Assembly (NCBI GenBank): GCA_958420075.1
Contig: CATZIM010000063.1
Location: 1 to 8,448 of the forward strand
Length of the DNA stretch: 8,448 bases
DNA from: an uncultured Clostridia bacterium
GTDB taxonomy: Bacteria > Bacillota > Clostridia > Lachnospirales > Anaerotignaceae
Reading direction: 5' to 3'
The notes under the pieces were generated by a model. That model worked only from the letters and a program-made list of their open reading frames with translations. It had not been told where the DNA came from and ran no database searches. The position numbers and the translations under genes are program-made. Below, in pieces: positions 1-5,738 of the stretch. How positions within the stretch are numbered: the stretch's first letter is position 1; every line of letters begins with the position of its first letter.

Positions 1-1
1 A

Positions 2-52
2 AAAGCTGAAAAAATCGAGAAAATCGGCAAAAAAATCACAAATTTGTATTGA
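2..52 (+). CDS. possible C-terminal tail of an upstream gene (partial)
   Basis: Reading from base 2 gives an open stretch of 16 codons, rich in Lys, Glu and Ile (ending KKITNLY), that stops at TGA 50-52. It could be the end of a protein whose start lies left of the window. The composition is simple and A-rich, so non-coding DNA could give the same reading. No terminator is visible between this stop and the next promoter, and the stop codon lies inside that promoter's -35 box. No family can be assigned. Confidence 0.3.
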   Translation, partial: KAEKIEKIGKKITNLY

Positions 53-77
53 CGTTGGAAAAAAGGAGGACTATAAT
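49..77 (+). promoter_or_regulatory. sigma-A promoter of the threonine ammonia-lyase gene
   Basis: The -35 box TTGACG (49-54) and a perfect -10 box TATAAT (72-77) are separated by exactly 17 bp, close to the vegetative consensus. Transcription should start near 84, giving a leader of about 75 nt. The strength of these boxes agrees with the codon bias of the downstream gene. Confidence 0.85.
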
Positions 78-78
78 T

Positions 79-125
79 AACTCGTACATGAGAGAGGGAC
101 AATTAAATACAATTGTCCATGAGTT
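79..125 (+). promoter_or_regulatory. palindrome in the 5' leader: candidate operator or RNA hairpin
   Basis: Half-sites GGACAATT (97-104) and AATTGTCC (111-118) form a perfect 8-bp inverted repeat around the 6-nt centre AAATAC. It is framed by direct copies of CATGAG (87-92 and 118-123), and outer arms AACTC (79-83) and GAGTT (121-125) can also pair. The site lies just downstream of the predicted transcription start, where a repressor would block clearance; as RNA it would be a hairpin. There is no U-tract, so it is not a simple attenuator. The regulator is unknown. Confidence 0.5.
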
Positions 126-157
126 AAAAACTTTTAAATTAACAGGAGTGATATTTT

Positions 158-1351
158 ATGTTGACAATGGAAATGCTGCAGGATGCAAAAAAAGTACTGG
201 ACGGCGTAGCTAGAAAAACACCCGTATTCCAGTCCACTTACATCAACCCCGATGCTGATGTTTATATCAAATGTGAAAACATGCAGGTAACAGGTTCTTT
301 CAAACTGAGAGGCGCTTACTTCAAAACAGCTAGCCTGACAGACGCAGAAGCTCAGAAAGGTGTAATCGCTTGCTCCGCAGGTAACCACGCTCAGGGCGTA
401 GCTCTGGCTGCTCAGAAAAAAGGTATCCCTGCTGTAATTTGCATGCCCGAATCCGCACCCATGGCTAAAGTAGAAGCTACAAGAAGCTATGGCGCAGAAG
501 TAGTGCTGGTTCCTGGCGTATATGATGATGCTGCTGCAAAAGCTACACAGCTGCAGCATGAAAAAGGCTACACATTCCTGCACCCCTTCAACGATGAATA
601 TGTAATGGCTGGTCAGGGTACAGTTGGTCTGGAAATCATGGAACAGGTTAAAGATGCAGAAGTTGTTCTGTGCCCCATCGGTGGCGGCGGTCTGATCAGC
701 GGCGTTGCTTTCGCTGTAAAACAGATCAACCCTAACTGCAAAGTATATGGCGTACAGGCTGCAGGCGCTCCTTCCATGCAGAACGCTCTGAACGTTGGTA
801 AAGCAGAAGCTCTGGCTTCCGTAAGCACAATGGCTGACGGTATCGCTGTTAAACAGCCCGGCGACCTGACATTCGCTATGTGCCAGAAATATGTTGATGG
901 CGTTGTAACAGTAACAGAAGACGAAATCGCTTCCGCTATCCTGAAACTGATCGAAAAACACAAAATGGTAGCAGAAGGCGCTGGCGCTGTTTCCGTAGCA
1001 GCTGCTATGTATAACAAAGTTGACATCAAAGGCAAAAAAGCTGTTTGCATCATCTCCGGTGGTAACGTTGACGTAAACGTTCTGGACCGTATCATCGACA
1101 AAGCTCTGCAGGCTAACGGCAGAATCACAAAACTGTCCGTAATGGTTATGGATAAACCTGGTCAGCTGACACAGCTGCTGACAGCTATCGCTGAAACAGG
1201 CGCTAACATCTTCAGCGTAAACCACGACCGTATGGTACAGGATATCGCAGTAAGCACATGTATCGTAGACATCGTTGCTGAAACAAGAAACAAAGAACAC
1301 AGCGAACAGATGATCGAAGCAATCAAAGCAAAAGGTTTCCAGGTACTGTAA
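158..1351 (+). CDS. ilvA: threonine ammonia-lyase (threonine dehydratase), single ACT domain
   Basis: PLP-dependent cytoplasmic enzyme that deaminates L-threonine to 2-oxobutyrate and ammonia, feeding isoleucine synthesis or, in amino-acid fermenters, catabolism to propionate/butyrate. The fold-type II PLP domain covers about residues 1-320: the Schiff-base lysine is K49 in SFKLRGA, and the phosphate-binding glycine loop GGGG is at 175-178. A C-terminal ACT domain (about 322-397) begins at TKLSVMVMDKPGQL and suggests allosteric control. At 397 aa it matches the short single-ACT class rather than the roughly 510-aa double-ACT E. coli IlvA. AGGAG (144-148) sits 9 nt before the ATG. It appears to be a single-gene unit with its own promoter and terminator. 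Codon use is extreme: every Asn checked is AAC, Gln CAG, Lys AAA, and Leu CTG except Leu2. This is typical of very high expression and unlike its neighbours. Whether it is catabolic (tdcB-like) or biosynthetic cannot be settled from sequence alone. Confidence 0.93.
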   Translation: MLTMEMLQDAKKVLDGVARKTPVFQSTYINPDADVYIKCENMQVTGSFKLRGAYFKTASLTDAEAQKGVIACSAGNHAQGVALAAQKKGIPAVICMPESAPMAKVEATRSYGAEVVLVPGVYDDAAAKATQLQHEKGYTFLHPFNDEYVMAGQGTVGLEIMEQVKDAEVVLCPIGGGGLISGVAFAVKQINPNCKVYGVQAAGAPSMQNALNVGKAEALASVSTMADGIAVKQPGDLTFAMCQKYVDGVVTVTEDEIASAILKLIEKHKMVAEGAGAVSVAAAMYNKVDIKGKKAVCIISGGNVDVNVLDRIIDKALQANGRITKLSVMVMDKPGQLTQLLTAIAETGANIFSVNHDRMVQDIAVSTCIVDIVAETRNKEHSEQMIEAIKAKGFQVL

Positions 1352-1389
1352 TTCACAGCATCTACAGAAGCAACATAAATCCTAACGAT

Positions 1390-1433
1390 AAAAAGGGACA
1401 TAGCAGCTCAAATGCGGCTCTGTCCCTTTTTCT
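1390..1433 (+). terminator. intrinsic terminator after the threonine ammonia-lyase gene
   Basis: A perfect 11-bp stem, AAAAAGGGACA (1390-1400) with TGTCCCTTTTT (1421-1431), extends inward across a mismatch with further AGC/GCT pairing to a small loop. The 3' arm ends in the T-run. The mirrored A-run on the left could also stop leftward transcripts. It isolates the enzyme gene from the transporter gene. Confidence 0.9.
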
Positions 1434-1457
1434 GTTGCAGGAATCAGAAAAAAATCC

Positions 1458-1486
1458 TTGAGGTGTGATGTGCTCCGGCGTATAAT
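1458..1486 (+). promoter_or_regulatory. sigma-A promoter of the EamA transporter gene
   Basis: -35 box TTGAGG (1458-1463) and -10 box TATAAT (1481-1486) with a 17-bp spacer, 35 bp before the start codon. It lies after the preceding terminator, so the transporter is transcribed independently. Confidence 0.8.
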
Positions 1487-1521
1487 AGATATACTAACCC
1501 AAAAGAAAGGAACGAAAAGTT

Positions 1522-2430
1522 ATGGAAGGGAATCGTGAAAAAAGACGGGGCGTTTTCCTGACGCTGGCAGGGGGCATGTGCTGGGGGGTCTCCGGCTGCT
1601 TTGCACAGTTTTTGTTTCAGGAAAAAGGCGCTACGGCAAACTGGCTGGTGTCTATTCGTCTGCTGACGGCTGGTATTTTGCTGTTGATTATCGGGTATAT
1701 CCGTGAGGGGAAAAAACTCAATGAAGTATTTCATAAAGGCGCAGATGCCAAGAGATTATTGGCATTTTCTGTTTTTGGCATGCTGTTTTGCCAGTATACA
1801 TACTTTGTAACGGTGCAGTATTCCAACGCAGGTACGGCAACGGTATTGCAGGCATTGGCACCAACGGTCATTTTGGCTTTTGTTTGTATCCGCAGGCTGA
1901 AAATGCCCAGAGGATTTGAACTTATTTCTGTTATTTCGGCTATATTAGGGGTATTCCTCCTGAGCACCCATGGGAATATTCATAATATGATGCTGACAAA
2001 ACAGGCGTTGTTTTTTGGTCTGGCTTCCGCTGTTGCCGCTGCCGCTTATAATCTGTTGGCAGCGAATCTGCTGCGGGATTATGGCGTGTATGTGGTTGTG
2101 GGATTTGGCATGTTTTTTGGCGGCTTGATTCTTTGCGCCATTGTGCGTCCTTGGAACCACATGATTCCTTTGGATATGGAAGCCATAGGTGCTATCTTTG
2201 GTGTTATCGTCATTGGTACAGCTATTGCATTTTCCTTGTACCTGAAAGGGGTCAGCATCGTAGGCGCTTTCATGGGCAGTCTGCTTGGAACTGTGGAACC
2301 AGTGACAGCCATTGTGGTTTCTTTCCTGTTCCTTGGCTCCAAATTCCAGTGGATTGACTTGCTGGGCTTTGCATTGATCTTAGGCACAGTCCTGCTTTTG
2401 TCCCTTCGCACACCACATGAAGAAGCATAA
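1522..2430 (+). CDS. EamA/DMT-superfamily transporter
   Basis: A 302-aa integral membrane protein of the drug/metabolite transporter superfamily, with two EamA repeats of five helices each. Hydrophobic segments fall roughly at residues 11-31, 42-60, 76-98, 104-122, 132-149, 157-178, 188-207, 220-240, 246-270 and 274-294. The conserved repeat endings are visible: QALAPTVI in the first half and GTVEPVTAIVVSFLFLG in the second. A short basic N-terminus (NREKRRG) suggests it faces the cytoplasm. AAAGGAA (1506-1512) precedes the ATG. Family members export amino acids, nucleobases or metabolites, and the substrate cannot be predicted here. Proximity to the threonine enzyme hints at amino-acid efflux, but a terminator and separate promoter lie between them, so this link is weak. 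Codon use is mixed, in contrast to the upstream gene. Confidence 0.9.
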   Translation: MEGNREKRRGVFLTLAGGMCWGVSGCFAQFLFQEKGATANWLVSIRLLTAGILLLIIGYIREGKKLNEVFHKGADAKRLLAFSVFGMLFCQYTYFVTVQYSNAGTATVLQALAPTVILAFVCIRRLKMPRGFELISVISAILGVFLLSTHGNIHNMMLTKQALFFGLASAVAAAAYNLLAANLLRDYGVYVVVGFGMFFGGLILCAIVRPWNHMIPLDMEAIGAIFGVIVIGTAIAFSLYLKGVSIVGAFMGSLLGTVEPVTAIVVSFLFLGSKFQWIDLLGFALILGTVLLLSLRTPHEEA

Positions 2431-2440
2431 AAAATCATTC

Positions 2441-2494
2441 GGGCAGCACAGAAGAAATGCGAACGTATTTTCTGATGGGGCTTGCCCTTTTTTT
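2441..2494 (+). terminator. terminator of the EamA transporter gene
   Basis: GGGCAGC (2441-2447) pairs with GCTTGCCC (2480-2487) with one bulged T. Inside, CAGAA (2449-2453) pairs with TTCTG (2470-2474) and AATGC (2456-2460) with GTATT (2465-2469) around a GAAC loop. The stem is followed directly by TTTTTTT (2488-2494). Its 3' arm overlaps the -35 box of the ruvA promoter. Confidence 0.75.
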
Positions 2495-2510
2495 CGCCCT
2501 CCTTTATAAT
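2482..2510 (+). promoter_or_regulatory. sigma-A promoter of the ruvAB operon
   Basis: -35 box TTGCCC (2482-2487) and perfect -10 box TATAAT (2505-2510), 17-bp spacer. The ribosome binding site AGGAGGA (2524-2530) follows, so the leader is only about 20 nt. The -35 box is also the 3' arm of the upstream terminator. I see no recognisable LexA (SOS) box overlapping these elements. Confidence 0.75.
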
Positions 2511-2536
2511 GGAAAGGGTAAACAGGAGGACAAACT

Positions 2537-3142
2537 ATGATTTCATATATCAAAGGTACCTTGGTACACCGGGGAAACGGCGTGGTGGTCGTGGAAGCCA
2601 GTGGACTGGGCTACGAAATTTTTGTTTCCGCGGCAACCCTTTCGGTGCTGCCGGAAGTGGGAGAAACGGTGAAAATCCATACCCACATGAATGTAAAGGA
2701 AGACGGCATTTCTCTTTATGGTTTTTCCACGGCAGAAGAACTGGAGCTGTTCCATCGGCTCATCAGCGTTACTGGCGTGGGGCCAAAGGGTGCACTGGGC
2801 TTTTTGTCCCAGCTGAAACCCCAGGAGATCATTCTTGCCATCCTTTCTGATGACGTGAAAACATTGTCCAAAGCCCCAGGCGTCGGCAGAAAAACCGCCC
2901 AGCGGGTGATTTTGGAACTGAAAGATAAATTCCAGACAGCAGATGCCATTGCCATGGAAATGGAAGCGGAAGATTTGATGCCTACAGGCAGCAACGGCGC
3001 GAAATTTGAAGCCATGGACGCATTGGCAGCACTGGGATACAGCCGCAGCGAAGCGGCAAAGGCTGTCAACGGCGTGGCAGCGGAAGGCATGACCACAGAG
3101 GACATCTTGAAGGCTGCCCTCAAGAAAATGGTCACATTTTGA
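2537..3142 (+). CDS. ruvA: Holliday junction branch migration protein RuvA
   Basis: DNA-binding subunit of the RuvAB branch-migration motor: tetramers hold the four-way Holliday junction and load RuvB rings on opposite arms. At 201 aa it is full length (E. coli RuvA is 203). The N-terminal OB-fold domain (about 1-62) starts MISYIKGTLV, typical of the family. Two helix-hairpin-helix motifs follow: ISVTGVGPK near 75-83 and KAPGVGRKTAQR near 112-123. The flexible linker (about 140-157) leads to a C-terminal three-helix domain (about 158-201; ALAALGYSRSEA) that contacts RuvB. AGGAGGA lies 6 nt before the ATG. The stop codon is followed within about 20 nt by ruvB, so the two are cotranscribed. No ruvC lies upstream, where many Clostridia carry it. 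Confidence 0.97.
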   Translation: MISYIKGTLVHRGNGVVVVEASGLGYEIFVSAATLSVLPEVGETVKIHTHMNVKEDGISLYGFSTAEELELFHRLISVTGVGPKGALGFLSQLKPQEIILAILSDDVKTLSKAPGVGRKTAQRVILELKDKFQTADAIAMEMEAEDLMPTGSNGAKFEAMDALAALGYSRSEAAKAVNGVAAEGMTTEDILKAALKKMVTF

Positions 3143-3161
3143 GTAGAAACAGGTGGAAACA

Positions 3162-4172
3162 TTGGAAGACAGACGGATATTGACTGCCGGCATGCGGGAG
3201 GAAGATCGGGATACCGAACCGAAACTGCGGCCGGAGCGTTTGGAAAACTATATCGGGCAGGAGAATGTAAAGGAAAACCTGCGGGTGTTCATCGAAGCGG
3301 CAAAACAGCGCGGCGAAGCCTTAGACCATGTGCTGCTTTACGGCCCGCCGGGACTTGGTAAGACCACATTGTCCAATATCATTGCCAATGAAATGGGTGT
3401 GCAGATCAAGACCACTTCCGGTCCTGCCATCGAGCGTCCGGGGGATATGGCGGCGGTGCTGAATAGCCTTGGAGAAGGGGACATCCTCTTTATTGACGAA
3501 ATCCATCGGCTGAACCGTATGATTGAGGAAATCCTCTATCCTGCCATGGAGGACTATGTCATTGATATTATGATCGGCAAAGGCCCCGGCGCACGTTCTG
3601 TGCGGCTGGATTTGCCGAAATTTACTCTCATTGGGGCAACCACCCGTATTGGGCTTTTGACGGCGCCGCTTAGGGATCGTTTTGGCGTGGTACATCGGCT
3701 GGAGCCTTATGGTGTGGCACAGCTGAAAGTGATTTTGCTGCGTTCAGCAGATGTACTGAAAGTAGAGTTGGATGAAGATGGTGCAGAAGAAATTGCCCGC
3801 CGTTCCAGAGGGACACCCAGAATCGCTAACCGCCTTTTGAAACGCGTCCGGGACTTTGCCCAAGTGAAATACGATGGCAAAATCACTGGAGAAGTGGCGC
3901 GGTTTGCACTGGATTTATTGGAAGTGGATAAAATGGGGCTGGATTATATCGACCGGAAAATGCTCATGGCAATGATCGATAAATTTGGCGGGAAACCTGT
4001 GGGGCTGGATACTTTGGCAGCCTCCATCAACGAGGAATCCGAAACCATTGAAGATGTATATGAACCTTATTTGCTCCAGCTGGGCTATATCCAGCGGACA
4101 CCAAGGGGCAGAGTTGTGACGAAACGGGGATATGACCACTTTGGTCTGACGTATCCCGAGGGAAAGGAGTAA
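3162..4172 (+). CDS. ruvB: Holliday junction DNA helicase RuvB
   Basis: AAA+ ATPase that forms hexameric rings and pumps DNA through the RuvA-bound junction. With the start used here it is 336 aa, normal for the family. Visible motifs: Walker A GPPGLGKT (61-68), Walker B and DExH-like LFIDEIH (about 110-116), sensor 1 GATTR, the arginine-finger region LRDRFG, and sensor 2 [10 protein letters not shown]. The C-terminal winged helix includes [14 protein letters not shown] [11 protein letters not shown]. The start is uncertain: TTG at 3162 is favoured because AGGTGG (3151-3156) sits 5 nt before it and [10 protein letters not shown] resembles family N-termini. GTG at 3153 (339 aa) overlaps that ribosome site, and ATG at 3192 has no site. 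The final codons contain the AAGGAG that serves the next gene. Confidence 0.96.
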   Translation: MEDRRILTAGMREEDRDTEPKLRPERLENYIGQENVKENLRVFIEAAKQRGEALDHVLLYGPPGLGKTTLSNIIANEMGVQIKTTSGPAIERPGDMAAVLNSLGEGDILFIDEIHRLNRMIEEILYPAMEDYVIDIMIGKGPGARSVRLDLPKFTLIGATTRIGLLTAPLRDRFGVVHRLEPYGVAQLKVILLRSADVLKVELDEDGAEEIARRSRGTPRIANRLLKRVRDFAQVKYDGKITGEVARFALDLLEVDKMGLDYIDRKMLMAMIDKFGGKPVGLDTLAASINEESETIEDVYEPYLLQLGYIQRTPRGRVVTKRGYDHFGLTYPEGKE

Positions 4173-4177
4173 TCAAT

Positions 4178-4441
4178 ATGAAATTACCAATCACTGAAGT
4201 GATCGAAAATGTAAAAGACGAATTGCTGTGCTATGAAGGGGCAGAACAGACAGCAGAACGCTGGGAAAAAGAATTTTTGCAGTGGGTGGAAGACCACAAA
4301 GGCAAAGATAAAGACATCATCGTAGATGGTGATCAGGTATCCCTGAAAATTCGCGATGAAGAAGAAATCTTTGAAATCGCTGATTCCTACATGGATGCAC
4401 TGGATGAAGGCAGTGTAAAACACTACTGGGAAAAATTCTGA
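4178..4441 (+). CDS. small acidic protein of unknown function in the ruvAB operon
   Basis: I do not recognise this 87-aa protein. It is soluble-looking, with no signal peptide or membrane segment, and strongly acidic, with about two dozen Asp/Glu spread along its length (for example RDEEEIFEIAD). Aromatic residues are frequent (W29, W36, YW near the end). The likely fold is a long N-terminal helix (about 4-40), a short beta segment (DIIVDGDQVSLKI, about 46-58) and a C-terminal helix (about 60-85). Its ATG lies 5 nt after the ruvB stop and is served by AAGGAG (4164-4169) inside the ruvB end, so it is almost surely cotranslated with ruvB. A terminator follows 15 nt after its stop. An accessory to RuvAB or a DNA mimic would be possible by position and charge, but nothing in the sequence proves either. 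Confidence 0.8.
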   Translation: MKLPITEVIENVKDELLCYEGAEQTAERWEKEFLQWVEDHKGKDKDIIVDGDQVSLKIRDEEEIFEIADSYMDALDEGSVKHYWEKF

Positions 4442-4455
4442 TAGATCTGAAAAAG

Positions 4456-4497
4456 AAAAGCACGAAATTTCCGAAAAGAAGTTTCGTGCTTTATACT
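4456..4497. terminator. bidirectional terminator between convergent operons
   Basis: AAAGCACGAAA (4457-4467) pairs perfectly with TTTCGTGCTTT (4482-4492), and the stem continues inward (TTTC with GAAG, one G-U pair) to a CGAAAA loop. Rightward it lies just after the acidic-protein gene but is followed only by TTTATACT. Leftward it is followed by TTTTCTTTTTC, a better U-tract. It therefore may stop the leftward addB transcript at least as well as the ruvAB one. Confidence 0.75.
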
Positions 4498-4499
4498 GT

Positions 4500-4715
4500 C
4501 CCAAAACTAGATTTTATACTTTTTACAAGAACGCGGAAGGGTTTGGGGAACCATGGTCAATACGTTTGCTCTGCAAACGCCAGCCATAAATGGCTGTCCG
4601 CACTTCTTTGCGGTATGTAGTTCCTCAAGTGGAATCCGCAGTCGGAATTTACTTCCGACGAGGAAAAGCGGGAGTTTCAAGGCTTTTAAGTCCATGGAAC
4701 TCCCGCTTTATACTT
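4500..4715. repeat. hairpin-rich intergenic element, possible dispersed repeat or structured RNA
   Basis: This stretch has no convincing gene but holds consecutive short inverted repeats: CGTTTGC/GCAAACG (4563-4579), CAGCCA/TGGCTG (4581-4596), CCGCA/TGCGG (4598-4613), a weak TTCC/GGAA (4621-4634), GTCGGAA/TTCCGAC (4641-4659), and a long AAAGCGGGAGTT/AACTCCCGCTTT stem (4665-4709). TTCCTC (4621-4626) could instead pair with GAGGAA (4660-4665), closing the fifth hairpin. The first three hairpins are one nucleotide apart. Such packing suggests a REP-like or MITE-like dispersed repeat, or a folded RNA in the 3' UTR of the leftward operon. I recognise no named RNA family. Both strands are open for about 60 codons, but these readings look spurious. 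Confidence 0.5.
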
Positions 4716-4720
4716 CTGTC

Positions 4721-4760
4721 TATTCGTCAAAGGCTTGAATGAAATGAGCCTTTGACGATA
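4721..4760. other. long hairpin immediately after the thioesterase stop codon
   Basis: CGTCAAAGGCT (4725-4735) pairs perfectly with AGCCTTTGACG (4747-4757), and flanking T/A pairs lengthen the stem with one bulge. On the leftward transcript it begins about 8 nt after the thioesterase stop. No T-run follows on either strand, so it is not a standard intrinsic terminator. It may stabilise the mRNA 3' end or be the right end of the adjacent hairpin element. Confidence 0.55.
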
Positions 4761-4768
4761 GAGTGTCG

Positions 4769-5209
4769 TTATTTTGTGATGTAGTAGGTGGCTTCCATTT
4801 CTGCCGCCAGCAAATCCCCGCAGAAACACTGGATAGTCAGCACCAGTTTGCCTTTTTGGAATTTTGCGAAAGAATCCAGCAAAGCCTGTTTGCTTTCCGG
4901 GTCATTGCAGATACATTCTGCCCGAAAATCTCCTTTGATGGGTGCGATATACCGCAGCTGAGTTTTCTGTGCTACGATATTGCCCTTTGGCAGAAGTTCA
5001 TGGAAGTTGGCATACATGACAGACCAGCCGCAGACCGTCATCAATGCGCTGATACTGCCAGCAAAGCCTGTGTTTTTATCGTTTTTATTCTGGGTAAAAG
5101 GAACAGAAAGCACCACTTTTTCTGGTGTGTATGTTTCCGCCTGAATGTCCATGAATTCCGTCAGAGGAATATTGCTGTGCAAAAATGAAGTAAATGCTTT
5201 TGTGTCCAT
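4769..5209 (-). CDS. YiiD C-terminal-type hotdog thioesterase
   Basis: A 146-aa soluble protein matching the family of the C-terminal domain of E. coli YiiD (FabY), a hotdog-fold putative acyl-CoA/acyl-ACP thioesterase. From memory of that protein, the alignment is clear: IPLTEFMDI with IPLSEKMGV, GFAGSISAL (48-56) with LFAGSLFSL, GW at 61-62, QLRYIAPI with HIRYSKPI, and the ending EATYYI with EGTYIV. The family's active-site and substrate details are not well established, so the acyl substrate is unknown. AAAGGAG just upstream of the ATG lies in the 11-nt gap after the acetyltransferase stop, indicating cotranscription. It is the last gene of the leftward operon and is followed by a hairpin and the structured gap. 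A PaaI-like annotation would be a broader alternative. Confidence 0.8.
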   Translation of the reverse strand: MDTKAFTSFLHSNIPLTEFMDIQAETYTPEKVVLSVPFTQNKNDKNTGFAGSISALMTVCGWSVMYANFHELLPKGNIVAQKTQLRYIAPIKGDFRAECICNDPESKQALLDSFAKFQKGKLVLTIQCFCGDLLAAEMEATYYITK

Positions 5210-5220
5210 GATGTTCTCCT

Positions 5221-5736
5221 TTATACTTCAAAAAATGCTTTGTCATAGGTAACAGTGCCATTCCAGTCTCCAGCAGGTTCCAGCAAAGGCAGTGCCATAT
5301 AATTTGCGTCGGGCACACCTTCGAAGGGGCAGATAATGCCGAACCGAGAGGCAGGCACATAGCCGACTTTGGGGTAATATGTTTCACTGCCCAGTACGAC
5401 GCTGATACCATAGCCCAGTTTTTTGGCAATGCGGTGACCTTCTGCCAGTAAGGCAAGCCCAACGCCTTTTCGTTGGTGTTCCGGCAATACTGCCAGCGGC
5501 GCAGGGGCGATGGCTGTTTTTTCTCCGATTTTGATTTCAGAGAATAGAATATAGCCTATTATTTTTTCGTTTTCCTCTGCCACCAGAGAAAGAGCAGGTT
5601 GGAAAGCGGGGCTTTTGTGGAGCAGTACTACCAAGTCCTGCTCGTTGCCGTCGCTGTGTTCCGCAGAAGCAAAGGCGGTTTTCACCAGCTCATATACGGC
5701 AGAAGCGTCAGAGGTTGTTTCCTGTCTGATTATCAT
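5221..5736 (-). CDS. GNAT-family N-acetyltransferase, YhbS-like
   Basis: A 171-aa cytoplasmic enzyme of the GNAT superfamily, which moves an acetyl group from acetyl-CoA to an amine. The N-terminus MIIRQETTSDASAVYELVKTAF is split here as MIIRQETTSD followed by ASAVYELVKTAF, the usual first strand and helix. The acetyl-CoA-binding motif A is at 81-98, with the core QRKGVG (88-93). The later YYPKVGY and FGI segments, with a long C-terminal part after the core, resemble the YhbS (COG3153) subgroup. The acceptor substrate is unknown. The ATG lies 2 nt after the addB stop, and its ribosome site GAAAGGAAA is inside or next to the addB end, so translation is probably coupled. It is followed by a thioesterase whose relatives are fused to a GNAT domain in E. 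coli YiiD. Confidence 0.85.
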   Translation of the reverse strand: MIIRQETTSDASAVYELVKTAFASAEHSDGNEQDLVVLLHKSPAFQPALSLVAEENEKIIGYILFSEIKIGEKTAIAPAPLAVLPEHQRKGVGLALLAEGHRIAKKLGYGISVVLGSETYYPKVGYVPASRFGIICPFEGVPDANYMALPLLEPAGDWNGTVTYDKAFFEV

Positions 5737-5738
5737 GT

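Noticed and set aside
84..157. T-box or amino-acid riboswitch upstream of the threonine ammonia-lyase gene
   Set aside because: The leader is only about 75 nt, lacks the T-box TGGN-containing core and has no terminator/antiterminator pair. A simple palindrome explains it better.
134..1300. A 388-codon open frame antisense to the threonine ammonia-lyase gene
   Set aside because: It is codon-aligned with the real gene, so it would need TTA, CTA or TCA codons there to be closed. The gene uses CTG for Leu and avoids TCA, so the frame stays open by codon bias. The translation is Cys/Phe/Ser-rich and resembles no protein family.
2543..3193. A 216-codon frame antisense to ruvA
   Set aside because: ruvA is an unmistakable full-length gene with promoter and ribosome site. 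The antisense reading is His/Cys/Phe-rich, has no ribosome site of note and no recognisable family.
4560..4715. CRISPR array or integron attC cluster
   Set aside because: The hairpins differ in sequence and length, with no repeated unit and no spacers of constant size, and no cas or integrase gene lies nearby.
4507..4738. Roughly 60-codon open frames on both strands of the hairpin element
   Set aside because: Their sequences are dictated by overlapping inverted repeats, they have no domain, and their potential ribosome sites lie inside stems. They are probably chance frames in a structured element.
4763..5188. Rightward open frame opposite the thioesterase
   Set aside because: The leftward frame has clear YiiD-type thioesterase motifs, a good ribosome site and operon spacing, and the rightward frame is its shadow.
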